Positions 45,064 to 53,048 of a stretch of 64,000 nt of DNA are shown here, piece after piece (within the stretch, counting starts at the first letter, position 1; each line of letters opens with the position of its first letter). The stretch comes from Paracoccus spongiarum (lineage in GTDB: Bacteria > Pseudomonadota > Alphaproteobacteria > Rhodobacterales > Rhodobacteraceae): assembly GCF_030732095.1 (NCBI RefSeq), contig NZ_JAVAMQ010000004.1:124001-188000 (forward strand), read 5' to 3'. The position numbers and the translations under genes were made by a program. The notes below the pieces were generated by a model, which saw only the letters and a program-made list of their open reading frames with translations, made no database searches and was not told where the DNA came from.

Positions 45064-46296
45064 ATGGCGTGGAACGGCTATCTCGATGCGGCGGAACTGA
45101 TCCGCGTCCGCGACGCGCTGATCGCCGCCGATCTCTTTTCGCCCGAGGCGTTCCGCGCCCTGCTGTCAGTGCTGCCGGCGGGCTATCGCGCCCTGCTGCC
45201 CGGCAATCCGGGCCTGCCCCCGGCCATGCAGATCGACCAGATCCTGCGGGCGATGAACCTTGTCGTGAACCTGCGCGGCGGCGAGGTGCCGATGCGGCTG
45301 GTGCTGGCGCAGGCGGCCGATTATGCCGCCGATGCCGCCCAGCGGGACCTGTTCGAGGACATGGCCGCGCAGGTCGTGGCGCGCAGGCCGGCGCCCGCCG
45401 GGGCGAACGCGGCGGCAGGATCGGCGGCCGCCGCGGCGGTTCCGGCCCAGCCCACCGCGATGGCGCGGCTTGCCGCCGCGATGCCCTCGCTTGCCGGTGC
45501 CGAGGTCGCGCCCGAGGCGGTCATCGGCGAATTGGACACCACCCTGTCGGTCAATTTCCTCGCGGGCGGGCTGGCAGCCGCCGGGTCGGTCTTCAAGATC
45601 GTGGTGCAGCGCCATTTCGATGGCGCGGCCTCCTTCACCAGCGGCGATACGCCGGATGCCAGCAGCGGGACGGCCTGGATGTTCCGCCCCGGCATCGGCA
45701 TCACCAACCACCATGTCCTCAACGCCCGCACCGGGACCGAGCCGGACGCCGCGCCCGGCGATCTCCGCCTGCAGGCCGAGACGGCGCGGCTGATCGCAGA
45801 TTTCCGGGACGAGGCCGATGAACGCCCCGGGCTGGTTCTGGGGCCGGGCAGCCTGATTCATGCGGACAAGACGCTGGACTACGCGCTGTTTCGGGTGCCG
45901 GACGAGCTGGCGCAACGCCCGGCGCTGGGCCTGCGGCGCCATCCGATCCGCAAGACGGGGCAGCAGAAGATCGGCGACCGGGTGAACCTGCTTCAGCATC
46001 CGATGGGCCGGCCGATGCGCCTTGGCTTTCGCAACAATTTCGTGGTGCTGGGCAACAACGACATGCTGGCCTACCTGACCGACACGAACCGCGGCTCGTC
46101 GGGGGCGCCGGTCTTCGACGACAGCTGGGCGGTGGCGGCGCTGCATGTCGGCTCGCAACCGCTGTCGGTGCCGGAATTCGACCTGATGGGCGTCACGGTC
46201 CGGCGCGAGAATTTCGGCGTGCCGGTGCAGGCGATCCTGGCGGATCTGGCCGCAAATGCGCCCGCCGCGCTGGCGGCCATCGGCGGCGCGGTCTGA
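45064..46296 (+). CDS. Trypsin-like serine protease with N-terminal effector-associated-type domain
   Basis: A 410-residue protein. Residues ~1-105 are helical (LDAAELIRVRDALIAADLF through QIDQILRAMNLVVNLRG to MRLVLAQAADYAADAAQRDL), fitting the EAD1-like adaptor domain that links peptidases to NTPases. An Ala-rich linker (~110-145) follows. The protease domain has the triad in GITNHHVLN (H217), LDYALFRV (D272) and NRGSSGAPVF (S346), closest in style to the trypsin_2/glutamyl-endopeptidase group. There is no signal peptide, so it acts in the cytoplasm. It starts 24 bases after the STAND NTPase gene with GGGAGG upstream. A matching adaptor on the NTPase side would recruit it. Confidence 0.78.
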   Translation: MAWNGYLDAAELIRVRDALIAADLFSPEAFRALLSVLPAGYRALLPGNPGLPPAMQIDQILRAMNLVVNLRGGEVPMRLVLAQAADYAADAAQRDLFEDMAAQVVARRPAPAGANAAAGSAAAAAVPAQPTAMARLAAAMPSLAGAEVAPEAVIGELDTTLSVNFLAGGLAAAGSVFKIVVQRHFDGAASFTSGDTPDASSGTAWMFRPGIGITNHHVLNARTGTEPDAAPGDLRLQAETARLIADFRDEADERPGLVLGPGSLIHADKTLDYALFRVPDELAQRPALGLRRHPIRKTGQQKIGDRVNLLQHPMGRPMRLGFRNNFVVLGNNDMLAYLTDTNRGSSGAPVFDDSWAVAALHVGSQPLSVPEFDLMGVTVRRENFGVPVQAILADLAANAPAALAAIGGAV

Positions 46297-46332
46297 CGCG
46301 ATGTCCGGCGGGGTGGCAGGCGCGGGCCCAGG

Positions 46333-47349
46333 CTAGGCGAAGGCGCGCAGATAGCTGGCAAGGTTCGCGCCCAGTGCCGGCTGCAGATAGCCGCCCTCCT
46401 GCACGCTGAGGACCGGCAGCCCCAGCCCGGCGATGCGGCCGGCGATGCGGGCGAAGCCCGGGGTCGTGATCGTCATCGCCTGGAAAGGATCGCCCTCATG
46501 CGCATCGAGGCCTAGCGCCACGACCACCACGCTGGCCCCGAAGGCGCGCAGATGCGCAAGCGCCCGGTCAAGCGCGGCCAGATAGGCCTCGTCGCCGGTG
46601 CCGCGCGGCAGCGGCAGGTTCAGGTTGTAGCCCAGCCCGCGCCCGGTGCCGCATTCCTGCGCGCCGCCCGCGTGGAACGGATAGAACTGCGCCGGATCGA
46701 CATGCAGCGACAGGGTCATCACGTCGCTGCGGTCGTAGAAGATCGCCTGCGTGCCGTTGCCGTGATGCACGTCGATGTCCAGGATCGCCAGGCGGTGGCC
46801 CTGCGCGCGCAGGTATTCTGCCGCGATCGCGCTGTTGTTGAGAAAGCAGAACCCGCCCGCCAGTTCGCGGTCGGCGTGGTGGCCCGAGGGGCGCGACAGC
46901 GCATAGCAGGCGCGATCCCCGGCAAGGATCCGCGCCGCGCCGCTGATCGCGGTCTGCGCCGACCAGTAGATTGCCGGCCAGCTGCCGGCCGAGACCGGGC
47001 AGGAGGTGTCGGCGTTGTGAAATCCGATCTGCGCCTCGACGTGATCGCTGTAATGGCCGCCGCGGTCCGGGCAGAAGCGGCTGGGCACCACTTCGGCCAG
47101 CCCGGGCACCATCGCGCTGCGCCGCGCGAACACACCCGACAGATAATCCAGATAGCGCGGCGTATGGATCGCGGCCAGCGGCGCCATGCCGAAATCCCGC
47201 GCCGGATCGTGGTGCAGCCCTGCCTCGGCCGCGCCCTGAAGCAGGCGGTCGATGCGATCGGGGCGGTCGGGGTTCTGCACCACCCTGCCATCCACCAGCC
47301 GGAATTGCGGGTCATGGCCACGCTGGCGGTCGTCGAAGATGATCTTCAT
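46333..47349 (-). CDS. Histone deacetylase-family amidohydrolase (acetylpolyamine amidohydrolase-like)
   Basis: A 338-residue zinc hydrolase of the arginase/deacetylase fold. Motifs: ALSRPSGHHADRELAGGFCF with the catalytic His pair, ILDIDVHHGNGTQAIFY with zinc ligands Asp and His, GLDAHEGDPF with the third ligand, and VQEGGYLQP. The segment structure and length match bacterial acetylpolyamine amidohydrolases, which remove acetyl groups from acetylputrescine and similar amines. AGGAGG precedes the ATG. It is convergent with the trypsin-like gene and divergent from the sensor kinase at 47453, from which it may take regulation. It is not an obvious part of the NTPase cluster. Confidence 0.9.
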   Translation of the reverse strand: MKIIFDDRQRGHDPQFRLVDGRVVQNPDRPDRIDRLLQGAAEAGLHHDPARDFGMAPLAAIHTPRYLDYLSGVFARRSAMVPGLAEVVPSRFCPDRGGHYSDHVEAQIGFHNADTSCPVSAGSWPAIYWSAQTAISGAARILAGDRACYALSRPSGHHADRELAGGFCFLNNSAIAAEYLRAQGHRLAILDIDVHHGNGTQAIFYDRSDVMTLSLHVDPAQFYPFHAGGAQECGTGRGLGYNLNLPLPRGTGDEAYLAALDRALAHLRAFGASVVVVALGLDAHEGDPFQAMTITTPGFARIAGRIAGLGLPVLSVQEGGYLQPALGANLASYLRAFA

Positions 47350-47452
47350 GGGGGCCTCCTGTCGGGCATCTGGCGTCTTCCGCCGCCAGCTCGCTTGCAG
47401 TCGCGGCAATTTTCACGGCAACGTCGCGCAGACGCATATCACATGGCGCCCG

Positions 47453-49789
47453 ATGAGAAACTCGCTTGCCGCATCGCTTGCCCTTGGCCTGGCGGGCCTT
47501 CAGCTGATCGCGATCCTCGCGGTCGTCTTTTCCTCCTATATCACCTCGGAACGCGCGCTTCTGGACCACGCCCGCAGCCTGCTGAGCGATGTCGGCACCA
47601 ATACCGCGGAACATGCCAAGGGCTTCCTGAACCCCGCGCGCGGCGCGGCCGAGCTGGCAGCCCGTCTGGCCCAGCATCGCATCGTCGTCAGCGAGGACCA
47701 GACCCTGCTGGAGCAGTTCCTGTTCGAGCAGCTGCGCATCACGCCGCAATTCTCGGGCCTCTATTTCGGCGATGAGGATGGCAATTTCGTCTATGTGATG
47801 CGCAGCGGCGGCCCCGGCCCCTTCCGGTCCAAGCTCATCTCGACCGGCGAAGGCGCCCGCAAGGTCGAGTTCATCTGGCGCGACGAGGAGTTCCGCGTGA
47901 TCGAGCGCAGCCTTGATCCGGCCGACATGTTCGACCCGCGCACCCGGCCCTGGTATGTGCGGGCGCGCGCCGAGATGGGCACGATCTGGACCGATCCCTA
48001 CATCTTCTTCTCGTCGCAGCAGCCCGGCATCACGCTGGCGGCGCCGGTTCCCGACAATCGCGGCGGCATCCGCGGCGTGGTCGGCGTCGATATCGAGATC
48101 GCCAGCATCTCGCGGTTCCTGTCGATGCTTCGGGTCGGCAACAGCGGGCGGGCCCTGATCATCAACCACAATGGCGACGTGATCGCCCATCCCGACCAGT
48201 CGCTGATCAAGAGCCGCAACAGCGACGGCACGCTGCGCTTCACGGGCATCACCGAATTCGGCGATCCGATCGCGCGGGCGGCGTTCTCGGGGATCGGCAA
48301 TGGCGTGCCGCTGCCGGTGGCGGGCGAGGTGTTTTCCGAGTTCACCTTCGATGATCGCCCCTATGTCGCCAACGTTCTGCCCGCCATCAGCGGCGAGATG
48401 CCGTGGACGATTGCCGTCTATGCGCCCCAGGACGATTTCATCGGCGCGATCAAGCGCAACCGCAGCGTGAACATCTGGATCGCGCTGTCGGTCGCGGTCA
48501 TCACCGGGCTGGGCGGGCTGATGCTGGCGCGCTATATATATCGTCCGGTGCGCGCCTTCGCGGTGCGCGCCGCGCTGATCTCGCAGGGCGAGGCCGATCC
48601 GGCAGAACCGCTGCCGCGCACCTATCGCGAGCTTTCCGAGGCCAATGCCTCGCTCGTCCAGCAGATCGTCGCCCGCAAGAAGGCCGAGCGTGAATACGGG
48701 CAGACCTTCGACCTGTCCTCGCGCGCGATGGCGCAGATCGAACCGGGATCGGGGCGGTTCCTGAAGGTCAATGCGCGGCTGTGCCAGATCACCGGATACG
48801 GCGCGCCCGAATTGCTGGCGATGCGCTATGCCGACCTGGTCCCGTCCGAGGACGCGCCGCTGTTTCCGGTCGCCCGACTGGGCGCCGAGGACGCCTTTGC
48901 GACCAATCACGAGGCCCGGATCCGGCGCAAGGATGGCGCGATCGTCAGCCTGTCGGTCAACGCGATCCTGATCCGCGACCACAACGGCAAGGCACTGCAT
49001 GCGGTGCTGACGCTGGACGACATCACCGAGACCAAGGCGCAGGAGACCGAGATCGCCCGGTTGAACCGCGACCTGTCGCATCTGGCGCGCGGCAACACGA
49101 TGGGGCAGATGGCCGCCGGGCTGGCGCATGAGCTGAACCAGCCCCTTGCCGCCATCGCGCAGAACGCCGATGCCGGGATGCTGATCATGGACAAGGCGCG
49201 TCAGGGCGCGCCCGAACTGCGCCAGATCCTGGCCGAGATCGAGCAGCAGTCGCTGCGCGCGGGCGAGATCATCCGGGCGCTGCGCGGCTTCATCGGCAAG
49301 GACACGACGCAGATGACCACCTTCGATCTGGGCGATCTGCTGGCGCAGGCCCGGCGGCTGGTGCAGGCCGAGGCGACCGAGGCCGGGGTGGCGATCGCAT
49401 CGGACCTGCCCGCCCTGCCGCCGGTCCGCGCCAATCGCGTGCAGATCGCGCAGGTCTTCGTCAACCTGCTGCGCAACGCGATCGAGGCGCTGGCGGCGAT
49501 GCCGCCGGACCGGCGCCGGATCGTGGTCCGGGCGCTGCGGTTCGGGGCGCTGGTGCAGGTTGATGTCGAGGACAGCGGCCCGGGCGTGCGCGCCGACATC
49601 AACCTGTTCGCCCAGTTCGAGACCACAAAGCCGAACGGCATGGGGCTGGGGCTTTCGATCTGCCGCTCGATGGTCGAGGCGAATGGCGGCACGCTGGTGC
49701 TGGACCGTTGCCATCGCGAGGGTGCGCGTTTCCGCTTTACGCTGCCGGTCGATCTCGCTTACCTCGACGGGCCGGACGTGGTCGCGTGA
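47453..49789 (+). CDS. Membrane sensor histidine kinase (dCache-PAS-HisKA)
   Basis: A 778-residue kinase. One membrane segment (~8-28) is followed by a periplasmic double-Cache domain (~35-340; RTRPWYVRARAEMG and GVVGVDIEIASISRFL are typical). A second membrane segment is near 345-365, followed by a PAS domain (~420-530), then the H-box GLAHELNQPLAA (H559) and an ATPase domain with NLLRNAIEAL, DSGPGV and GMGLGLSICRSM. The order matches FixL/TodS/DctB-like kinases that sense small organic molecules outside the membrane. Its partner is the FixJ-type regulator encoded 102 bases downstream. It starts divergently from the deacetylase gene. The ligand may be an acetylated amine or carboxylate. Confidence 0.88.
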   Translation: MRNSLAASLALGLAGLQLIAILAVVFSSYITSERALLDHARSLLSDVGTNTAEHAKGFLNPARGAAELAARLAQHRIVVSEDQTLLEQFLFEQLRITPQFSGLYFGDEDGNFVYVMRSGGPGPFRSKLISTGEGARKVEFIWRDEEFRVIERSLDPADMFDPRTRPWYVRARAEMGTIWTDPYIFFSSQQPGITLAAPVPDNRGGIRGVVGVDIEIASISRFLSMLRVGNSGRALIINHNGDVIAHPDQSLIKSRNSDGTLRFTGITEFGDPIARAAFSGIGNGVPLPVAGEVFSEFTFDDRPYVANVLPAISGEMPWTIAVYAPQDDFIGAIKRNRSVNIWIALSVAVITGLGGLMLARYIYRPVRAFAVRAALISQGEADPAEPLPRTYRELSEANASLVQQIVARKKAEREYGQTFDLSSRAMAQIEPGSGRFLKVNARLCQITGYGAPELLAMRYADLVPSEDAPLFPVARLGAEDAFATNHEARIRRKDGAIVSLSVNAILIRDHNGKALHAVLTLDDITETKAQETEIARLNRDLSHLARGNTMGQMAAGLAHELNQPLAAIAQNADAGMLIMDKARQGAPELRQILAEIEQQSLRAGEIIRALRGFIGKDTTQMTTFDLGDLLAQARRLVQAEATEAGVAIASDLPALPPVRANRVQIAQVFVNLLRNAIEALAAMPPDRRRIVVRALRFGALVQVDVEDSGPGVRADINLFAQFETTKPNGMGLGLSICRSMVEANGGTLVLDRCHREGARFRFTLPVDLAYLDGPDVVA

Positions 49790-49891
49790 GGCCATGACCG
49801 GGGTGGACACGACCCGACCGGCGGGCCGTCGCAACCGATGCGGGGCGGCGGCGCGTCAGGAACGGCCCCGCGCGCCGAGGACGCAACGAGG

Positions 49892-50515
49892 ATGACGCAG
49901 GACGGCAGATCGACGATCTTCCTGGTCGATGACGACCCGGCGATCCGCACATCTCTGTCCCGGGCACTGCGACTGCGTGGCCATGACGTGCGCGCCTACG
50001 CCTCGGCGGCCGAGTTCCTGGCCGCATATGAGGACGGCGTGGCGGGCTGCCTGATCCTCGATCACGGCATGCCGGGGATGAGCGGGCTGGAACTTCAGGC
50101 GCAACTCACCGCCGAGGGGCGCCAGATCCCCATCATCTTCATCACCGGCCATGGCGGGGTTCCGGAATCAGTGCAGGCGATGAAGGCCGGCGCGGTGGAT
50201 TTCCTGGAGAAGCCGTTCCGTCAGGCCGATCTGCTGGAGCGGATCAGCGAGGCGCTGCAGATCGCCCGGAGGCTGCATCAAAGCGACCAGGCCGCCCGCG
50301 AAGTCGGCGCCCGCTTTGCCCGGCTGACGCCCCGCGAAAGCGAGATCGTCGCCCATATCCTCAGCCATCCGGGCGAGGTGTCCAGCAAGGAGATCGGCCG
50401 CCATCTCGAGATCAGCCCGCGCACCGTCGATCATCACCGCGCGCGGATCCTGGAAAAGCTGGAGGTCGGCTCGGTCGTCGAACTGATCGACCTGGCCCGA
50501 CGCAGCAACCTGTGA
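49892..50515 (+). CDS. FixJ/TodT-family response regulator
   Basis: A 207-residue regulator. The receiver has FLVDDDPAIR, the phospho-aspartate in CLILDHGMPGMSG (D57), ITGHGG and FLEKPFR. The C-terminal LuxR-type HTH is RLTPRESEIVAHILSHPGEV followed by KEIGRHLEISPRTVDHHRARI. It is the cognate output for the kinase encoded just upstream. The ATG at 49892 has AACGAGG before it; an earlier in-frame ATG at 49838 is possible. Targets are unknown. Confidence 0.88.
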   Translation: MTQDGRSTIFLVDDDPAIRTSLSRALRLRGHDVRAYASAAEFLAAYEDGVAGCLILDHGMPGMSGLELQAQLTAEGRQIPIIFITGHGGVPESVQAMKAGAVDFLEKPFRQADLLERISEALQIARRLHQSDQAAREVGARFARLTPRESEIVAHILSHPGEVSSKEIGRHLEISPRTVDHHRARILEKLEVGSVVELIDLARRSNL

Positions 50516-50818
50516 CACGGGCCTCCGGGCGGGCGCGGCGCAGCCGACAAAAAAGCCGCCGGAACCCGCGCGCATGCGCGACGCCCCGGCGACGCTGAAA
50601 AGGCTTTCAGTCGTAAAGGTTCCGCCTGAACCGCCATCCTTCCGTCTGACCCGGACAGCAATCGCGGCGTGCGCAATCGTGACATTCAAATGCTCGCCGG
50701 GGCCTTCGGCCTGCCGACGCAGGCACTATGCAACGGCCTCGTGGCCCCTGCCATTCGCAAGATTGCCAAGGCAATATTGCCTATGCCAGGATGATCGCGC
50801 GGTGTTAGGCGTCAGGCG
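50516..50818. other. Intergenic region with small hairpins
   Basis: There is no credible gene here. CTGAAA AGGC TTTCAG (50595-50610) can fold as a small hairpin. ATTGCC AA GGCAAT (50762-50775), followed by a further ATTGCC, forms a compact palindrome that could be an operator. The region also carries the A-run AAAAAAG at 50550. Confidence 0.35.
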
Positions 50819-51121
50819 TCAGGCGGCGCCGGTCTGCCAGTCGATGCCCGCGAACGCCTCGCGGAAGGCAAAGCGTTGCAGGTGGCTGTCAAGGATGCCC
50901 TGCATCCGCGTCAGCGCCTCGGGCGAGGTGCCGGTCAGCCGCACCGACAGCAGATCATCGCCGGCCTGCAGGCGTGCGGTGCCGATGTCGAAGCAAATCT
51001 CGCCGGTCTCGCCCTCGGTGCTGGCGGGGATCTTGTGGGCGAAATGCTTGCACAGCTGGGTCATGTATTTGCGCGCATGGGGGGTGGCATGGCGCCCCGT
51101 CGCCGTGATCTGGTCTTCCAT
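50819..51121 (-). CDS. DUF2218-like protein
   Basis: A 100-residue soluble protein. The segments RHATPHARKYMTQLCKHFAH, a short acidic strand region (GEICFDIGTARLQ) and HLQRFAFREAFAGIDW match the DUF2218 family as remembered. Relatives are often found beside iron or siderophore genes, but nothing here supports that. AGGA lies 7 bases before the ATG at 51121. It is convergent with the response regulator gene. Function unknown. Confidence 0.75.
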   Translation of the reverse strand: MEDQITATGRHATPHARKYMTQLCKHFAHKIPASTEGETGEICFDIGTARLQAGDDLLSVRLTGTSPEALTRMQGILDSHLQRFAFREAFAGIDWQTGAA

Positions 51122-51212
51122 CACCAATTCCTGATTATTTCGATAGGAAATTGGCGACGGCCGGACCTGCTGTCAAGGGCGCCCGGTCGGCCGGACGCCC
51201 CGCATCCGCGGG

Positions 51213-52793
51213 TCAGAGGATGAAGTTGTCCTCGCCCAGCTGCGAGAACCAGCCGTGATAGACGGTGATGCGCGCATCCTCCAGCTGGATGACCGACCGG
51301 CCGAACCAACTGGTCGAGATGTTGTCCTGAAGGTCGTCGAAGCTGTCGAAGCCATAGCCCGTCAGGTCGATGCGATCCTGGCCGCGGCTGAAACCGGCGA
51401 CGATGTCCCGCCCCTCGGACGGGCCGAAGGCAAACACATCCGCGCCGCTGCCGCCCCAGATCGTATCGTTGCCGCTGCCGCCGCTGATGCTGTCATCGCC
51501 CGTGCCGCCATAGATGCGGTCGTCGCCCGCGCCGCCGGCCACGCTGTCGTTGCCGCCGCCGCCCGACAGCAGGTCCGCATCCGCGCCGCCGTCCAGGTGG
51601 TCGGTGCCGTCCCGGCCGAACAACAGGTCGCCGCCCGCGCCGCCCAGCACGACATCGGCGCCCGATCCGGCCACCACCCGGTCGTTGCCGGCCTTGCCGA
51701 GGAACCAGTCGTCGCCCCGCCCCAGCCACGCCTTGTCGCGCCCCTCGCCGCCGATGACGAAATCGACGCCCTTGCCGGAATCCGGCAGATCCGCGGGCAG
51801 CAGCACCCCGTCGATCACATGCACGATGCCGTTGCTGGCCAGCAGATCCACCGCCGTGATCGACGGATCGGCGACCGAGGGATCGGCATCCACCAGCCGG
51901 GTGCCGTCCACGCCCAGATCGGGCCCCAGCAGCGTGGCGATGCTGTCGCTGGCCAGAACCTGGCTGGATTGCAGCGATTGCGGTGCGATGTGATAGCTGA
52001 GGATGTCGGTCAGCAGCGGCACCGGGCTGGCCCCCTTGCTGAGCAGCGTCAGCGCATCGACCAGATAGCCCCAGGCCTCGGCCTCGCCCTTGCCCTCGAA
52101 GCCCAATGTGGCAGCCAGCGCCATGAAGGCATCGTCATCGGGCGCAAAGACGGTCAGATCGGCGCCGGCGTCGTCCAGCGCGCCGACCAGCCCCGCCGTT
52201 TGCGCGGCGGTCAGCAGGATGTCGAAATCGGCGCCGTTGCGATCGAAGCCCGTGCCGCTGGCGGCCACGATCCCGGCAATGCTGGGCGCGTCATTGCCCG
52301 GCAGGTCGATGGGCAGCAGCACCCGGTCGATCAGATGCACCACCCCGTTCGAGGCGCGGATATCCGTGGCGATCAGCGAGGGATCCAGGAGGTCCGGCTC
52401 GTTGTCGCGCAGCACCGGCAGTTCGGTCGCGATGGTTGCGCCCTGCAGCGTGGCCAGCGTTGCCTGGCCGGAAATGTCGCCCGAGGACTGCGCGCCCGGC
52501 AGCACATGGTACAGGATCACCTGGTTCAGTGTTGCAGGGCCGACCGCCGCCAGCAGGAAATCGGCCACGGCATCATTGTCCGAGCTGCCGGTATGGCCCA
52601 GGTCGCGGGCCAGCGCGGCAAAGGCCGAATTCACCGGCGCGAACACTGTCAGCGGGTCGGCCCCGGCGAGGGCCGCGACCAGCCCCGCCGAGGGGATCGC
52701 GTCGTCCACGGCCTGCGACAGGCGCAGGAGGACGGCAAGGTCGGGGTTGGCAATGGCAAGGCCGGCGATGGTGGTGTCGGTTCTTCTCGGCAT
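51213..52793 (-). CDS. Fasciclin-domain protein with RTX calcium-binding repeats
   Basis: A 526-residue protein with no classical signal peptide. Two fasciclin (FAS1) domains occupy ~10-160 and ~165-355, shown by LTVFAPVNSAFAAL and LTVFAPDDDAFMAL, and by VILYHVLPG and ILSYHIAPQ. SNGVVHLIDRVLLP and SNGIVHVIDGVLLP close each domain. Residues ~365-470 are about eight RTX nonapeptides of the GGxGxDxxx type, which bind calcium after export. The C-terminal ~55 residues (IDLTGYGFDSFDDLQ onward, ending NFIL) fit a type I secretion signal. It is probably a secreted adhesin or matrix protein. AGGAGA precedes the ATG. No ABC exporter is nearby. The 52794-53048 gap shows nothing definite. Confidence 0.88.
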   Translation of the reverse strand: MPRRTDTTIAGLAIANPDLAVLLRLSQAVDDAIPSAGLVAALAGADPLTVFAPVNSAFAALARDLGHTGSSDNDAVADFLLAAVGPATLNQVILYHVLPGAQSSGDISGQATLATLQGATIATELPVLRDNEPDLLDPSLIATDIRASNGVVHLIDRVLLPIDLPGNDAPSIAGIVAASGTGFDRNGADFDILLTAAQTAGLVGALDDAGADLTVFAPDDDAFMALAATLGFEGKGEAEAWGYLVDALTLLSKGASPVPLLTDILSYHIAPQSLQSSQVLASDSIATLLGPDLGVDGTRLVDADPSVADPSITAVDLLASNGIVHVIDGVLLPADLPDSGKGVDFVIGGEGRDKAWLGRGDDWFLGKAGNDRVVAGSGADVVLGGAGGDLLFGRDGTDHLDGGADADLLSGGGGNDSVAGGAGDDRIYGGTGDDSISGGSGNDTIWGGSGADVFAFGPSEGRDIVAGFSRGQDRIDLTGYGFDSFDDLQDNISTSWFGRSVIQLEDARITVYHGWFSQLGEDNFIL

Positions 52794-53048
52794 CAATCTC
52801 TCCTGTTGCACATGCGTGTTGGCCGCGCCCGCGCGGGGATGCGCCGCTGCGGCAGTCCTCGCGGTCCGGTCAGGAGAGTTGCGGCGGGGCGGTTTCGGCC
52901 GCCCCTGCCGCGGACGCCCTGCCGTGGCCCGCGCGCAAGCCACGCAGGCGCGGGCAGGACGGATGCAGCCGACCGGCGGCAGGCTGCATCACAATCGCGT
53001 CACGACCGGGCACGACTGCCCGCACGGCGGCGCGGCGTGCGCCGGGGG

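Noticed and set aside
47312-49834. An 840-codon open frame on the - strand
   Set aside because: It is the antisense of the dCache-PAS kinase gene, whose motifs are complete; composition is that of a shadow frame.
50574-51134. A 186-codon open frame on the + strand in the gap and over the DUF2218-like gene
   Set aside because: Its second half is antisense to a recognisable protein and the first half has no ribosome site or motif.
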